From Bimastos eiseni (taxonomy: Eukaryota; Annelida; Clitellata; Crassiclitellata; Lumbricidae), in the NCBI GenBank assembly GCA_959347315.1, contig OY365811.1, positions 36,849,206 through 36,913,205 of the forward strand: DNA of 64,000 nucleotides. The letters run 5' to 3'. Position 1 is the stretch's first letter. Every line of letters begins with the position of its first letter. The notes beneath the pieces were generated by a model. That model had not been told where the DNA came from, made no database searches, and was given only the letters and a program-made list of their open reading frames with translations. A program made the position numbers and the translations under genes. Shown piece by piece: positions 1 through 12,400 of this stretch.

Positions 1-2480
1 TTAATCAATGATGATACTAGACTTCACAACATTCTACGACCTGATGGAGGACCCTCCTTGGCCCCCAAAACCCATGGTTCATCGAAAATATTTATTTCAA
101 AAGCCATTCCAACACTCATTGAATGATGCAATTTATTCCTTGAACTTGGCAGATGAATAAAATCGGTGCTTGACCAACAGAATTACTAAGGGGCCATTGC
201 ATAATTACACAATTATGCAATGACCCAAGAGGTGATGTGACTACTTAACTTATAAATGACTATATGTTAGTGTTTACATAAAATATCAGCCAAAAATTGC
301 TCTTAAAAACTTTATAAAACTATTGGGGAAACCCATGTAAGGGCTTTTGGAAAGCACAATGCTTCCTTTAAATAAAAACTCTAAATATAGCTAATTATCT
401 GCAACATGGATGCACTTTAATGTGGTCACAATCAGCTACGTTCACTGCCTAAATAGTTGGGATACCCTCACTCTATCTTGTAACTTGTATCGTTTCTATG
501 TTGACATTACCCATAGCTACTGACATATCAGATCAGCCATTTACTCTTTCTCCATTCAGTTCTATGTTTGCGTTACCTGTATCTAACTACAGACATTCAT
601 TGAGCTGTCTTTTCTCTTGCCTCTAACATTTCTATGTTTACATTTGGACCTGTATCAAACAAAAGACATTAATGTGTCCTTACTCACCAGTCAACGTGTT
701 AGTTGATGAAGTGATGTAACTGTGTGCTAAAAACTTGCTCAACATCCTTACAAGATGACCAGGGCATCTCAAACCTACACCAGTCATTCATCACACAAGG
801 CAAGGGCTACACCAATTAACCAATTTGTTCACCCCAAATAATATGGCTATTTATATAGCTCCTTTTAATCTCACAAAGGTCAAGAATATACGAGTACACT
901 ATGTACACCTGGGAAATACAATTGGCAAATATTTTCTGCATACTCAGTAGTGGTGGCACTGACCTCAAAAATTTGGTACACAATCGCGGCATGGTTTTGA
1001 AAATTTGATACGCAATAGCGGCAATACGCATGGTCCGTGTATGATGTTAGTTTAAAAGTATGTTCTGGTGAAGTTGAAAATTCATTCTATTTACAAATTA
1101 ATTGGTTAAATATTTTAATTTTCTTCATTTTTTTTTAAAATTTAGTGAAATATTCTATTTTAGGAGATTTTTAGCTTTCTTTTGGTACGCAATTGTGTAT
1201 TTTGCTTCCGTGCAGCGCCGCCACTAATACTCAATTTGCAGCTGATTGTCATTCCAATCTACTCTGCCAAACACATCAGTACAACTTTAAACCAAATACC
1301 ACCCACCACAATAGCTCTCTGTATGTCTTCAACCCTTTATTCCTCCTCCTCCCTGATCTCCCAGTTCTTCTAAGCCATGTCTTCACACCCTCCAAGATAC
1401 TTTTGAACAACCCTCTTTATTCGACACACAGTTGGCACATAAACTAAGTAGCAATTAAAATTTCACAATCCTTATTGTTCAATACATGTACAAATACTTC
1501 GAGGTATGTAATCTTAAACAATGAAATGTATAGCAGTGAAATACAGTATAGGTCATTTCACTCTAAAGTAGTATACTGTAATGCATGTAAGTATTCATTC
1601 ATTTTTATACTTATATAGCACCCACACTCAATAGGTCAACTCGGAGGCACCCCAACCCAACATAGGCATAAACTCGTGATACAAATCAGGATTGAGCAAC
1701 TTGCAAAAACAAAGGCACATTACTCTTTTGCAACAGTCACATCTCTAAGGGGAGTGTGTTCCAGGTGGTAGGGTCAAAGGGAAAAGGCGCAGCGCCACTT
1801 GGTCGAGGCGCAGCACGAGCTACCAGAAACTCGCCATCATGTATTTATAGTAGGGCACAACCGAGTAGACAATTTCCACAGAGTACCGAATCCGAACTAT
1901 TTGCCGGATCCGGGTACGAACCGAATAGTAGCGGCAAATCTGGCCAGCGACGGCAGCGAGTATCATCCGTAGGCAAAGCGTAGTTAACCTGCCACGTGCA
2001 CAGCTATGGAGAACTATCTATAGTCAATGCAGAGTCTATAGCAATCCTTCATATATATCCTTCATATAGAGTATCGTCGCACTCTAGTCTATGACAATAT
2101 ATTTATTATTTAATAACTTCACTTGTGAAAAAATGTAAAACCTTGTTATAAAATTTTAAATATGAAATTATCAACGACGTCTTTACTCTCTAATGTTTAT
2201 CGGAAAGTGGGTGGAGCCATTTCAAGCGGTAAAATTAAGATTTGGTTGCCACCATGGGAATGCAAACACAATAATTTAAAATATTAACATCATTATTTCA
2301 AAGAAAATTCAATGGAATGTTAAGTTCTTGTTTAATTACTCAATAACTTATAAGTAAGTCCGTTAGTCCTCAATTTATTTTATGAAAAACTATTATTTTA
2401 TTATGAAAGAAAATTATTTTATCAAAAAATTTATTTTTAGCTATTTGCGGGTGTAATATTAGCCAAGGCAAACACTTCCG
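1..2480. other. AT-rich intergenic DNA, no gene recognised
   Basis: No open frame here reads like a conserved protein; the open stretches are short and of low complexity. At about 1,595-1,830 there is a fragment (a 'tatagcaccc' stretch followed by 'aaggggagtgtgttccag') that resembles the repeat at 49,340-49,570, where a 'tataaagcgcctc' start is followed by 'ggtcgttccatagcg'. This suggests a decayed dispersed repeat. I see no promoter, RNA gene or clear transposon end in the rest. Confidence 0.5.
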
Positions 2481-2482
2481 AA

Positions 2483-2830
2483 TAGTCTACTGTTCAGATG
2501 TTTTAAAGTATTTACCTATCGTAGGCCTATGTATAATGAAAGTAATTTATAGTGTGATATTCTCAGGCTGAAGCCAAGGGCTGAACCCGCAAAAGTTCAG
2601 ACAGGCCGGTAAAACTGTTTTCTGGACCACTATTAAGATTGGTATTCTTCAGCAATAAAATTATTGTTTAAGCGTGTTATTTCGTTTTAGCGTCTTAATA
2701 AATTGAATTGTTCATAAAAAAGGGTATCGGTCTTGGTCTCGGACCACCCGGTCTTGGTCTCGGACCACCGGGTCTTGGTCTTGGACCTCTCGGTCTTGGT
2801 CTCGAGGTTTTGGTTTCGTGCCCAACACTG
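2483..2830 (+). repeat. Dispersed repeat copy 1, with GGTCTTGGTCTCG-rich end
   Basis: This stretch matches 37,011-37,316 almost along its whole length. Both contain 'agtaatttatagtgtgat', then 'gctgaacccgcaaaagttca', 'ggccggtaaaactg', 'attcttcagcaataaaat' and 'cttaataaattgaattgtt'. Both then run into tandem GGTCTTGGTCTCGGACCACC units and stop at the same 'gtgcccaacactg'. A shared, sharply ending block in unrelated flanks is what a mobile element looks like. The reverse complement of the end begins CAGTGTTGGGC, which resembles many hAT-type termini, but I found no transposase and no matching opposite end. Confidence 0.7.
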
Positions 2831-4267
2831 CTAGGTGTCTCGACAAAAACCGAGTTTTCCCAGACTTATGGAAAATCCTAGTCCTCAGCAGCATTGCTAA
2901 GTAAGACCGATCGTATGCATTATTACTGTATAATTTTATTATAACGTCTTACCTCTGAGCGCATGCCACGTCTAAAATGCTAGTAATGAAAAAGTATCAA
3001 AAATCAAAACTTTCTAAATGTCGTTTTCGGGACGGTTTTCCACCAGATATTGTAAGAAACACTGATAGTTAGAAACCTTGATGTAAGAAACAGTTGGGGT
3101 GCTGGCCTGTCAATCAACTTCTAATAGTTTCGCTAATACCATACAGCTGATCGGCTAAATCACTACTGGCCCAAAACAAGCCCAAACTGCGAGAGATAAA
3201 AAAATAATAAAATTGTATTAACCTTTTTAACGGAGATGGGAACTTCTTTCGAAGTCACTTTTATACACTAGTCGGACGTGAATGGTTCTTTGCAATGATG
3301 CCACACGTTTAAATTCGACTCCAGTATATAGTTATCAAGTAGTGGATGACATAAGGGTGCAGAGCTGAGGGACCGAATTAAATTTCCGTATCCCCGTGAG
3401 GTTGACTGGTTCTTCTTTCGCTAGGCGGCGGCGCTGGTGAAATTTGTTATATAACGTACTGAGCGCCTTGCATTGCCGTCAACAGTTGAATTCAACTCTT
3501 GCCATCAATAACTTGCCATCATTCGAAAGTTCATACTATGCTTGTAGTCTTACAACAGTTTGAAAGTTTGAAATTAAACCAAAAAATCATTACTGCTGTT
3601 ACTGAAATAGTTGTTGTAAACATTTTGTACAGTGTTAACGATGAACATTATATTAATTTATTGGGGACGGCGTAGAATAAAGGAAAACACACCGGGACGA
3701 AGAGCTGATTAAAAAGTTCGTAACCCGGCGAAGGCGTAGGTTAAATTACATTCACACGTATAGCAAAATGGACGCCTTGCATGGCTTTCGACATAACTCG
3801 CTCACACTACGTCTGTAGTCATACAGCGTTGTTGTCAGTTTGAGATATAAACGAAAATTATTAATTTTTAAAATATTCGATACCGGTAGGTAGGGAAAAA
3901 GAGGTTTCACCTAGGTTCAGTGGTCAATTTCAGCCGAAACGACCGAAACACCGTTCCGGCACCTCAGGGATAACCAGAACGGCGTTCAGGGCTTCAGGCA
4001 CCTCAGCGAGTAAATTAGGCGGCACGCCGTTCCCGGCAGATCCACCAGCGCTCTATGCAAGACTTGAAACTTCAAAAACAAGACGAGACAGAGACAGTGA
4101 GGTGCCGAGACCGAGACCAAGACCGCCCAATAAACCGATCAACAGACACACGCACGCACCGCCACATAAACCGATATACATACCCACGCGCGCAGTGCCC
4201 AATAACATGATGAACAAACCCGCAAGCGTATCGCCCTAAAAACCCACCAACAGACACAGGCGCGCGC
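2831..4267. other. Intergenic DNA before the minisatellite
   Basis: There is no recognisable gene. Two loosely similar blocks (about 3,460-3,590 and 3,770-3,860, both with 'gccttgcat' and 'gtagtc.tacag') may be old duplicated repeats. From about 4,120 the sequence degrades gradually into the 36-bp minisatellite that follows. Confidence 0.4.
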
Positions 4268-5506
4268 TGCTACATCAACCGATCAACAGACACACGCACA
4301 CACCGTCGCATTAACCGATCAACTGACCTACGCACACACAACCGCATCAACCGATCAACGGACAAACGCTCACACCGCCGCATCAACTGGCAAACGCACA
4401 CACAGCCGCATCAACCGATCAACTGACACACGCACACACCGCCGCATCAACCGATCAACTGATACACGCACACACAGCGGCATCAACCGATCAACTGATA
4501 CACGCACACACAGCCGCATCAACCGATCAACTGATACACGAACACACAGCCGCATCAACCGATCAACTGATACACGCACACACAGCCGCATCAACCGATC
4601 AACTGATACACGCACACACAGCCGCATCAACCGATCAACTGATACACGCACACACCGCCGCATCAACCGATCAACTGATACACGCGCATTCCGCCGCATC
4701 AACCGATCAACTGATACACGACACACAGCCGCATCAACCGATCAACTGACACACGCACACACCGCCGCATCAACCGATCAACTGATACACGCACACACCG
4801 CCGCATCAACCGATCAACTGATATACGCACACACCGCCGCATCAACCGATCAACTGATACACGCACACACCGCCACATCAACCGATCAACTGATACACGC
4901 ACACACAGCCGCATCAACCGATCAACTGATACACGCACACACAGCCGCATCAACCGATCAACTGATACACGCACATACAGCCGCATCAACCGATCAACTG
5001 ATACACGCACACACCGCCGCATCAACCGATCAACTGATACACGCACACACAGCCGCATCAACCGATCAACTGATACACGCACACACCGCCGCATCAATCG
5101 ATCAACTGATACACGCACACACCGCCGCATCAACCGATCAACTGATACACGCACACACCGCCGCATCAACCGATCAACTGATACACGCACACACAGCCAC
5201 ATTAACCGATCAACTGATAAACGCACACACCGCCACATCAACCGATCAACTGATACACGCACACACCGCCGCATCAACCGATCAACTGATACACGCACAC
5301 ACCGCCGCATCAACCGATCAACTGATATACGCACACACCGCCGCATCAACCGATCAACTGATACACGCACACAGCCGCATCAACCGATCAACTGATACAC
5401 GCACACACAGCCGCATCAACCGATCAACTGATACACGCACATACAGCCGCATCAACCGATCAACTGATACACGCACACACCGCCGCATTAACCGACCAAC
5501 TGACAT
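4268..5506 (-). repeat. 36-bp minisatellite, about 34 units, open in one frame
   Basis: Head-to-tail 36-bp units carry the cores 'gcatcaaccgatcaactgat' and 'acacgcacacaccgcc'. Because 36 is a multiple of three, the minus strand has a long open frame that repeats the 12-residue unit VSVDRLMRRCVR, with R/L/W swaps. The units differ by scattered substitutions (cagccg versus caccgcc), and two short deletions break the frame (near 4,715 and 5,370). I regard the open frame as a by-product of the unit length, not as a gene: no start context, splice site or flanking coding sequence supports translation. Confidence 0.9.
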
Positions 5507-6480
5507 GGTGGCGCCTTTTTGTTTTGCTTATGGTGGTGAATCAGATTCGGATATGTAAGCTGTGTTTGTAAATGAATGGCATGGTTTGCTGTTGTGTTTG
5601 AACTTGCGCTGAAAGTAAACATGGGGTTTTGATGTTCACTTTTAATTAATTGTGCTTTTAATGTAAAACAAAGCTGGATAGTGAGTTTATTCAACCACGT
5701 TTGGTATATTAAGTCGTTTATTTATAATTGTTCCAAGGTATGCGTTTGGAGTTACACGGTATTTGACTCGGCGGATCCTTTCCAAATCGACCCTAAGGCT
5801 GATCTCATAATATTCCCGCATAGGCTTTGAAATCTGCGACTTTTTTCAGAACTATTAGAAGTTATGACAGTTTCTCTCATTCTGCGGCTTAGGGAAGTTT
5901 AAGATTGATTTCTTTGCTCAGATGAATAGAATAAACTAGCGGACGTTATTCGCAAATCTTCGATACTATCGCTCTGAAAAATTAATCTTAAAACTTATTA
6001 TGAACAAGATTTATTATGACTTGACTTTTCTGTTGTGCGCTTTGTGGAAGATTCATGTTGTTTAAGCGCGTTAAAAATGACAGTTTAATGATAATAATAA
6101 TTAAAAATAATAATAATATATATACAGACATCAAATGCTGACGTCTTAAAGCTTGTATAAGAACAAGAGGATTACTGCAGCGATAACAGTAATTGTGCTA
6201 AAATTGACAAATACTTCAATTGGAAACTTGTGTCATTGAGTCAGTGGTTTGGAAATTGAAAATTATATCTGAGACTTTATATGAAACTAGTTTGTCATCA
6301 AGTGCATAAACATCAAGAAAATGCTTTGAAGGTACTTATTCATTCATTGAAAGTATTAATATTGTTATGTATTTTATTAACATAAATTAAAAAGTTAGTG
6401 GTGTTTATTATTGTTACAAATTTGTGACTGTTTCTATTTCAGATTCTTCACTGTATGAAATTCTTTCACACTCTGAAACA
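5507..6480. other. Upstream region and 5' UTR of the LRRCC1-like gene
   Basis: This AT-rich stretch holds no protein-like frame. A polypyrimidine tract ending in 'ctatttcag' at 6,442 is a good 3' splice site 38 bases before the ATG at 6,481. The gene therefore probably has at least one non-coding upstream exon in this stretch or further left. I could not place the donor or the transcription start. Confidence 0.45.
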
Positions 6481-9459
6481 ATGGACTCTGAAGATGAACT
6501 TTGTCTAATTGATTCTGGAATCAGAAGCTTGACTGAAGTTCCTGTTCAGCCCAACCTTCATTCACTTGATCTGCACTGCAACCAAATAGTGCGGATTGAA
6601 AACCTGTTGCAGTCACAAAACTTGGTTTACCTCGACCTCTCGTCGAATCTGATCCACAAAATCGAAGGCCTGAACACTCTGACGTGTCTAAAAACTTTGA
6701 ATCTGTCATCTAATAGAATACAGCGAGTTGAGGGCCTGCGAACCTTAGTCAGCCTCGTTCGAATTGACTTGTCATACAATGAGATTGGAAACGTAGATGG
6801 CTTTCTTGAGTTGAGTGGAAGTCAGTATAGGTTGAGCCACATTAAACTGCAAGGTAACATGTTAGACTCGGTTCAACACGTGACGCACTGCCTCTCAAAG
6901 TGCGTCCACTTGCAGAGTCTTGTGCTATCAGATAGCGAAAACAGCAATCCACTGTGCAACAGGCTTGGACACGAGAGGCTTCTCTTTGCCGCTATTCCTC
7001 AGCTTCGCAGTTTTAACGATAAGGACAGAAAGGGCAGACCAGTTTCCAAGGATGAAATCGAGAGTATTCCTGCCCTTGAGCGATACCTCGATATTCTCTC
7101 ATCTTCCGACGTATCGCAGTCGGGTTCGCTGCCTCTGGTAACACCCAAGATCGATGCCCTCCTGGCCGCACATCGCAGAAAGACTTCTGGCGTGGCAGAA
7201 CTCACATCAACAACAGGACCCAGTGATGTTGAGACGAGTCCTCTCGATTGCTCTGAAACAATAAAGAATAGGTTGAGTCAGCCCAATGCTGGTGTCTATG
7301 AGAAACGCCTGGAAATGCTGGAGTTGCAATTGGCTGGCTTACAGCAGAACATGGTTTCAGCAACCACGGCTGCTGTCTCCACTGAAGAAAGCAAAAAAAT
7401 GTCGCGCAATCATTCTGCAAAGAGAGATATCGATGAAACCGATGAAAGCGATGATGATGCTCCACGCAGAGTCGATAAACGGAAACCGGGTCCCACCAGG
7501 TTTCGGAACGGGCAGCAGAGCGGCGATCCACCTCGAAAGGCAAAGAGCAGCACGGGTTTGGCAACGAGACCAGGTGTTAGAACGATGCTGCAGAGCGGTT
7601 CAGTAAAACCTCAAGAGGCCGACCAACAGCGGCGTGATGAACTCGAGGAAATGTGCGTTGAGCTGATGAAGGATTTGGAATTGGAAAGGGCAGAGCACCT
7701 GAAAGTCCAGCATGGGGCTCGAAAGCTTGCTGAGCGTTTTTCGCAGCAGACCAAAGAACTTGAGGACCAGAAGCTTATGTCTGAGGAAGGGAGAAACCGC
7801 TTGAAGAGTGTACTGGCTGATGAGAGAGAGGAGAAGCTGAAGCTGGAAGCCGAGGTGGAGGTGCTGCGGGACCAGCTGCAGGATGAACAACGGAAATTCA
7901 CGGATTTGGAACAGTCGGAGACTGAGCTTAGAAAGTCCCTGAGGACAAGAGAGGAGATGACTGCCAAGATGGAACAGGAATATCTTAGACGAAAAGCAGA
8001 GCTTGGCAAAAGAGCGCAGGAGTTCCAGCTCAAGGCAGCCGCAATGGCAAGAGAAGTTGAACTGATGAGGATCGAAGCAAATGACCGAAATGGTAAGATC
8101 CATCAGCTGCAAGAGCTACTGGCAAATCGGGAACAGGCGCACGCAAACGAGCTCGGCCAGCGAATTTACGTTGGAAGCAAGGAGTTCCAAGACCTGGTAG
8201 CCAAAGAGATAGCGACAGTTGAGGCAAAACATTCCATGGAAACGTTGCACCTTAACTCCTCTCTGCAGTCCCAGAAAACGGAGTACCTGAAACTGGAAGA
8301 CGAATTTCGAGAGGCACTGATCTACGAAGAGGAACGATATAACGAACTAAAGGCGGCCTGTGAGAAGCTGACCTTGGAAAACGAAAGGCATAGAAAGAAC
8401 TTCTCACAGGCACAAGAGCAGAACGAAAAAGCTAGAGAGACGATAATGAAACTCAACGAATTAATCAAGGAACAGAATGGCAGACTCAGTGAACTGTCAA
8501 AGTCAAAGCAGGAGAAAAGCCAGAAAATTAAGGAGCTGGAGTCTCGACTCGAAGAGAGAGAGACGAAAAAGAACCAACTGGACGCTATCAGACAGGAGAA
8601 CATTAAGCTGCTCTCACAGATTCGTGCAGTTGAGTCGATCATTGAAGGGCTACGGTCGGAAAAGAGACTCTGGGGTGAAGAGCTCGCTCGACAGGATTCG
8701 TCGTTGGCAAAGGATCGTGGACGACTGGAAGTAAAGATCGAAGCGCTTGAGATGGAACTGGCGACTACAAAGAAGCAGCTTGCGGATGAGACTGACTTGG
8801 TGAGGATAAAGTCTAAGATTATCGATGATCAGAATGAGACTGTGCGCAAACTGAAGGAGGAAACTGCCAGACAGGACAGGCAGCTGAAGGAGTCACAGGA
8901 TGACCTGATCACAATCCAGGCCGATCTCAACAGACAGGTTGAAGAGGTGACCTTGGAGAATCAGAAACTTCGGGAGGAGCTCAGCTGCGTAAGAACAAGA
9001 TCGGCCGAGCTGAAGACGCAGAAAGTAGAGCTTCAGAAGATGCTGAGGAAATCACAAGAGGCCAATGACCACCTCAGTGCAGAACTGCAAGAAATGAAAG
9101 CGAAGGTTGGTGACGTGGAAGAGAGGGTGCATCAGCATCGATCGAAATGGGACGAAGATCTAAAGAAGTTGACCAAGGAGAGGGACGCAGCCCTCAAGGG
9201 ACAAGCAGACGTTGAGGAGAAGATGAGGACGATGGACGACGCCTTTCGTAGGCAGCTCGACCTCAAAGAGGAAGGTCACCAACGGAAACTAGAGGAGCTG
9301 GTGTGCGAGAAGCGAGCCGAGGTGAGGGCTGCAGAGCAACGGATGATGGAAGTCGAGGACGAGATGAGGGAAATACTGCGGGAAAAGGAGACAATGGAAC
9401 GCAAGCATGACGAGTTTAGGAAGTTCCTACAGAAAGTCAGCAATGATCAGTTTTCATGA
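6481..9459 (+). CDS. LRRCC1: LRRCC1-like leucine-rich repeat and coiled-coil centrosomal protein
   Basis: This encodes 992 residues; human LRRCC1 (CLERC) is slightly longer, about 1,030. LRRCC1 is a centriole/centrosome protein needed for spindle-pole integrity and linked to cilia. Residues 10-200 form SDS22-like leucine-rich repeats ('LHSLDLHCNQIVRIENL', 'LVYLDLSSNLIHKIEGL', 'LKTLNLSSNRIQRVEGL'), closed by an LRR cap ('LRSFNDKDRKGRPVSKDEI'). Residues 200-380 are polar and probably disordered. From about 385 to the end it is an almost unbroken Glu/Lys/Gln-rich coiled coil. Two blocks are typical of the family: 'GSKEFQDLVAKEIATVEAKH' and 'EKRLWGEELARQDSSLAKDR'. I chose ATG 6,481 because 'ELCLIDSGIRSLTEV' then lines up with the start of the vertebrate protein. 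The frame is open 57 bases further up but crosses the splice acceptor at 6,442. Unusually, the whole coding region is one exon. Recognition is from memory of the family. Confidence 0.92.
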   Translation: MDSEDELCLIDSGIRSLTEVPVQPNLHSLDLHCNQIVRIENLLQSQNLVYLDLSSNLIHKIEGLNTLTCLKTLNLSSNRIQRVEGLRTLVSLVRIDLSYNEIGNVDGFLELSGSQYRLSHIKLQGNMLDSVQHVTHCLSKCVHLQSLVLSDSENSNPLCNRLGHERLLFAAIPQLRSFNDKDRKGRPVSKDEIESIPALERYLDILSSSDVSQSGSLPLVTPKIDALLAAHRRKTSGVAELTSTTGPSDVETSPLDCSETIKNRLSQPNAGVYEKRLEMLELQLAGLQQNMVSATTAAVSTEESKKMSRNHSAKRDIDETDESDDDAPRRVDKRKPGPTRFRNGQQSGDPPRKAKSSTGLATRPGVRTMLQSGSVKPQEADQQRRDELEEMCVELMKDLELERAEHLKVQHGARKLAERFSQQTKELEDQKLMSEEGRNRLKSVLADEREEKLKLEAEVEVLRDQLQDEQRKFTDLEQSETELRKSLRTREEMTAKMEQEYLRRKAELGKRAQEFQLKAAAMAREVELMRIEANDRNGKIHQLQELLANREQAHANELGQRIYVGSKEFQDLVAKEIATVEAKHSMETLHLNSSLQSQKTEYLKLEDEFREALIYEEERYNELKAACEKLTLENERHRKNFSQAQEQNEKARETIMKLNELIKEQNGRLSELSKSKQEKSQKIKELESRLEERETKKNQLDAIRQENIKLLSQIRAVESIIEGLRSEKRLWGEELARQDSSLAKDRGRLEVKIEALEMELATTKKQLADETDLVRIKSKIIDDQNETVRKLKEETARQDRQLKESQDDLITIQADLNRQVEEVTLENQKLREELSCVRTRSAELKTQKVELQKMLRKSQEANDHLSAELQEMKAKVGDVEERVHQHRSKWDEDLKKLTKERDAALKGQADVEEKMRTMDDAFRRQLDLKEEGHQRKLEELVCEKRAEVRAAEQRMMEVEDEMREILREKETMERKHDEFRKFLQKVSNDQFS

Positions 9460-12400
9460 GCTCAGAGGGCATGTAACAGCTACACATTTAGGAAGTTTTT
9501 ATCCACAAACTGTTCTTAGCAAAAATTGTATTTGACAGACTTCTAAAATATCTAGGAAAACATGGAAAAGTTGTAAGCAGGTTTAAAGCAGAGTTGGGCT
9601 TTTTGTTATAATTAATGTAATGTTATGTGGCTGTATTGTAACTGAACATTTATATGGTGCCAAGTCTAGGAAATTGTTATGCAATACCCTCAACTTTTCA
9701 ACACTGACCTGAAGTGTTGGCTGCAATGCTGTGAACACACTCTCTTTACTGAAATATGAAATTCACAAATTGCAACTAGTGCATTGAAGAAAAATAATTA
9801 TGGGCTATATACTAATTATCATCTACAGCCATTATTTGGGAATATGGTTATAGCTGACTGGCTGAATTATGGAGTTTCGTTGGCTGGTTAATTTACTGGT
9901 TAGTTTTTTGCTGTCTGTTTGGTTGACTGGCTGCAGTGACAGACCAGAAGTTTGAAAAGGCAGAAGTAATGAGCAACATTGTTGTATATATCATAACCTT
10001 ATTTAACTTTGTGAAGTTTCTGAAGGTCATTGGAGTTGCTGGCTGGATTTTGGCTATCGGGATTAGTACCAAGTGCTTTTACAGTGTCCAAATTTCATCA
10101 CGGCAAATTTTGCTTTATAATTTTCGTAAAGATCCCTCAATCTAGCCAGGCAGTTGGAGCCTTGGAGGGAATGGAGACGTAATGGTGCAGCCCAAAGAAA
10201 ATGAGATACAGTCATGTCCGGTTGAGTTTCTGGATATGCCCTTCGTTTGACCATAATCGCAAATTCAAAACGTCTAAAGAGTGACTTAAGAATCAAGCAT
10301 AGGGTAGGGTTCCAGCTTATTCACGAATGCTGCATCTAGTGAGAGGGGTTCAAAAGAATAGCCATAAGAAAGTCCCAGTCTGCCCGCTGTCAATAGGTCC
10401 AGATTAAAGAGGATACAGAGCAGCTGCAAGTGCCTGCAATGTCGAATGTTGTTTCGATCGAGAAGAATTGAACAGTTTCCTACTCTGTATACTCGCCTCT
10501 TGCCCACATTAATTTTGGCGGTACTTTTCCCATTTCTCTTTGTGGACGTCCATTATCCAATGAGGATCCGAGACAATTTTTGCCTTGGCAAATAGTGCAC
10601 ACACAAATGGATAGTTATAAAAATGTGAAACTATAATTTATAAATTCGTAATTCGATATATAATTTCATCAATGTTATTTGCTACTTAAAACATTGTCAT
10701 TACATTACCTTTTTGTCAGTTGAAGCTGAGGTAGTTATTAATTTATGAAGTAGAACAGATCGAACCAAATATCCAGAAGATATGAAAGTAGTTCAGGATT
10801 TTACTGAGTAACTGGGAAGCAAGATTAGGGTTGTTTATTGTATTAAACTATTGGCAATTATTTCATGGCAGTTTACAACGACTTTACACACAAACATGTT
10901 CAAGGGAATCATTCTTACAAAGTATAATACGAAGGACGTTTCTATTGCATATGTATTGGTAACAAAGATTTGCAAGATAGCAGAGATTTGACTGTGGAGA
11001 AAAAATTCTGTATGATCGAGAAGGTTCAATCGATTGCTTAAGTAAATACTTAATAACATTATGATAAAAGCCTATATTGATTTCATACAGTGTTCCAATG
11101 CGACTTCGTTTCTTGGTTAGTTTGGAGACTCTCCAACTGCGGAGTGAAGCATTCGATATGTCCTGATTTGTCCTCCTTTCCAACTGTCTGTATCCTCATT
11201 GGGCTATCCCGGTATCTGGCAGCCTAGGCAAGATTGAAGAATGTGTTGACATATGAAAATGATACTCTACCAACCATGACTATTCTTATTGAAGCGTGAC
11301 CATGCTAATTGAAATTTAGTTTGCTAATGTCTTAAAAGAAACTGGTGAAACGGTCACCTAATTGTCTGTGCTAAGTGCTATGAATTTAATTGCCACCGGT
11401 GAAGATCACTGAAGGTAAGCAGTATCGTTTGATCTTCAGCTTTGATCTACAAATTGATCATGATTGTTCAGAATGTTTTTTAATGCAGCTGTCGAATATT
11501 AGGGCCTACTTGCTAGACCTGTGTTGTACGTGTTTCTGTTTTAACTATATGTGAGATACCTACCCTGCCAAGATTCTCAAGAAACGTGTATTGATCATGG
11601 AACCCAGTATTCAAATAATTGTGCAATGTTGTTCCCATATCATCCGTATTATAATTATGGCAGAGTGCCTTAGAGCTCTCTGTCAACAATTTAGTGCTAG
11701 GCTTGCGATGGCTAATAAGTCCCATGTATTACTTGATAGTGGGCATCGAAACAGAATGCAGGATAAAACAGAGATGCAGAGGTGGATGGGGTCAGAAGAG
11801 AAGGAAACCACTACGATGAGTTCAAGGTCGCGATATCTGATATACAAGCAACCGGAGCAGCGGTAGACTATGTGTAGCCTGGAGAGTATGTGACCTTTAG
11901 GGTCGTGTCTAATTTAGCTAAAGAGAAGCTGTAGGCGCTGAATCTAGAGGCAACAGGCACATTGCCCCAGTGCTTCTCAGTCTCACTCTGCAAAGTTCTG
12001 GGATGAGTGAATAGTTTCATCCCAATACTATACACGTGTGGACAATCAATCGGTTACACAAGTAACTTTTCACCACACCACTCTAAAATAATAACATTTA
12101 TCTATGTAATTTTTTTTAAAGGAAAAGGCATGTCTCTATTTACTGTTGATAAAATACGTAATTGTGTAGAAAGCTTGGTGCTTGTAAATATTAAAAATTC
12201 TGTAAGATTCGAGTTATTGATTGCAACAGCCTGAAGGTTATTAGTTATTAACTTACTATATAGGCCTGTTGCCATTACAGTGGATAACTTTGCGGCGAAA
12301 CGTTAAAGCTTAGAAGTAAGCTTACCAAAATAAGATAATGTCGCTACCGCCGGTAAATTAAGAACTGGCTTGGTCATCAGATAGTACAGCAGTAACAGCA

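Noticed and set aside
7202..8642. Several minus-strand and shifted frames of 60-170 codons
   Set aside because: Shadows of the LRRCC1 coiled-coil coding sequence; Ser/Leu-rich antisense of Glu/Lys codons.
12240..12330. 'gcggcgaaacgttaa' as a repeat or RNA element
   Set aside because: Single occurrence in the window; no boundary or structure to support a call.
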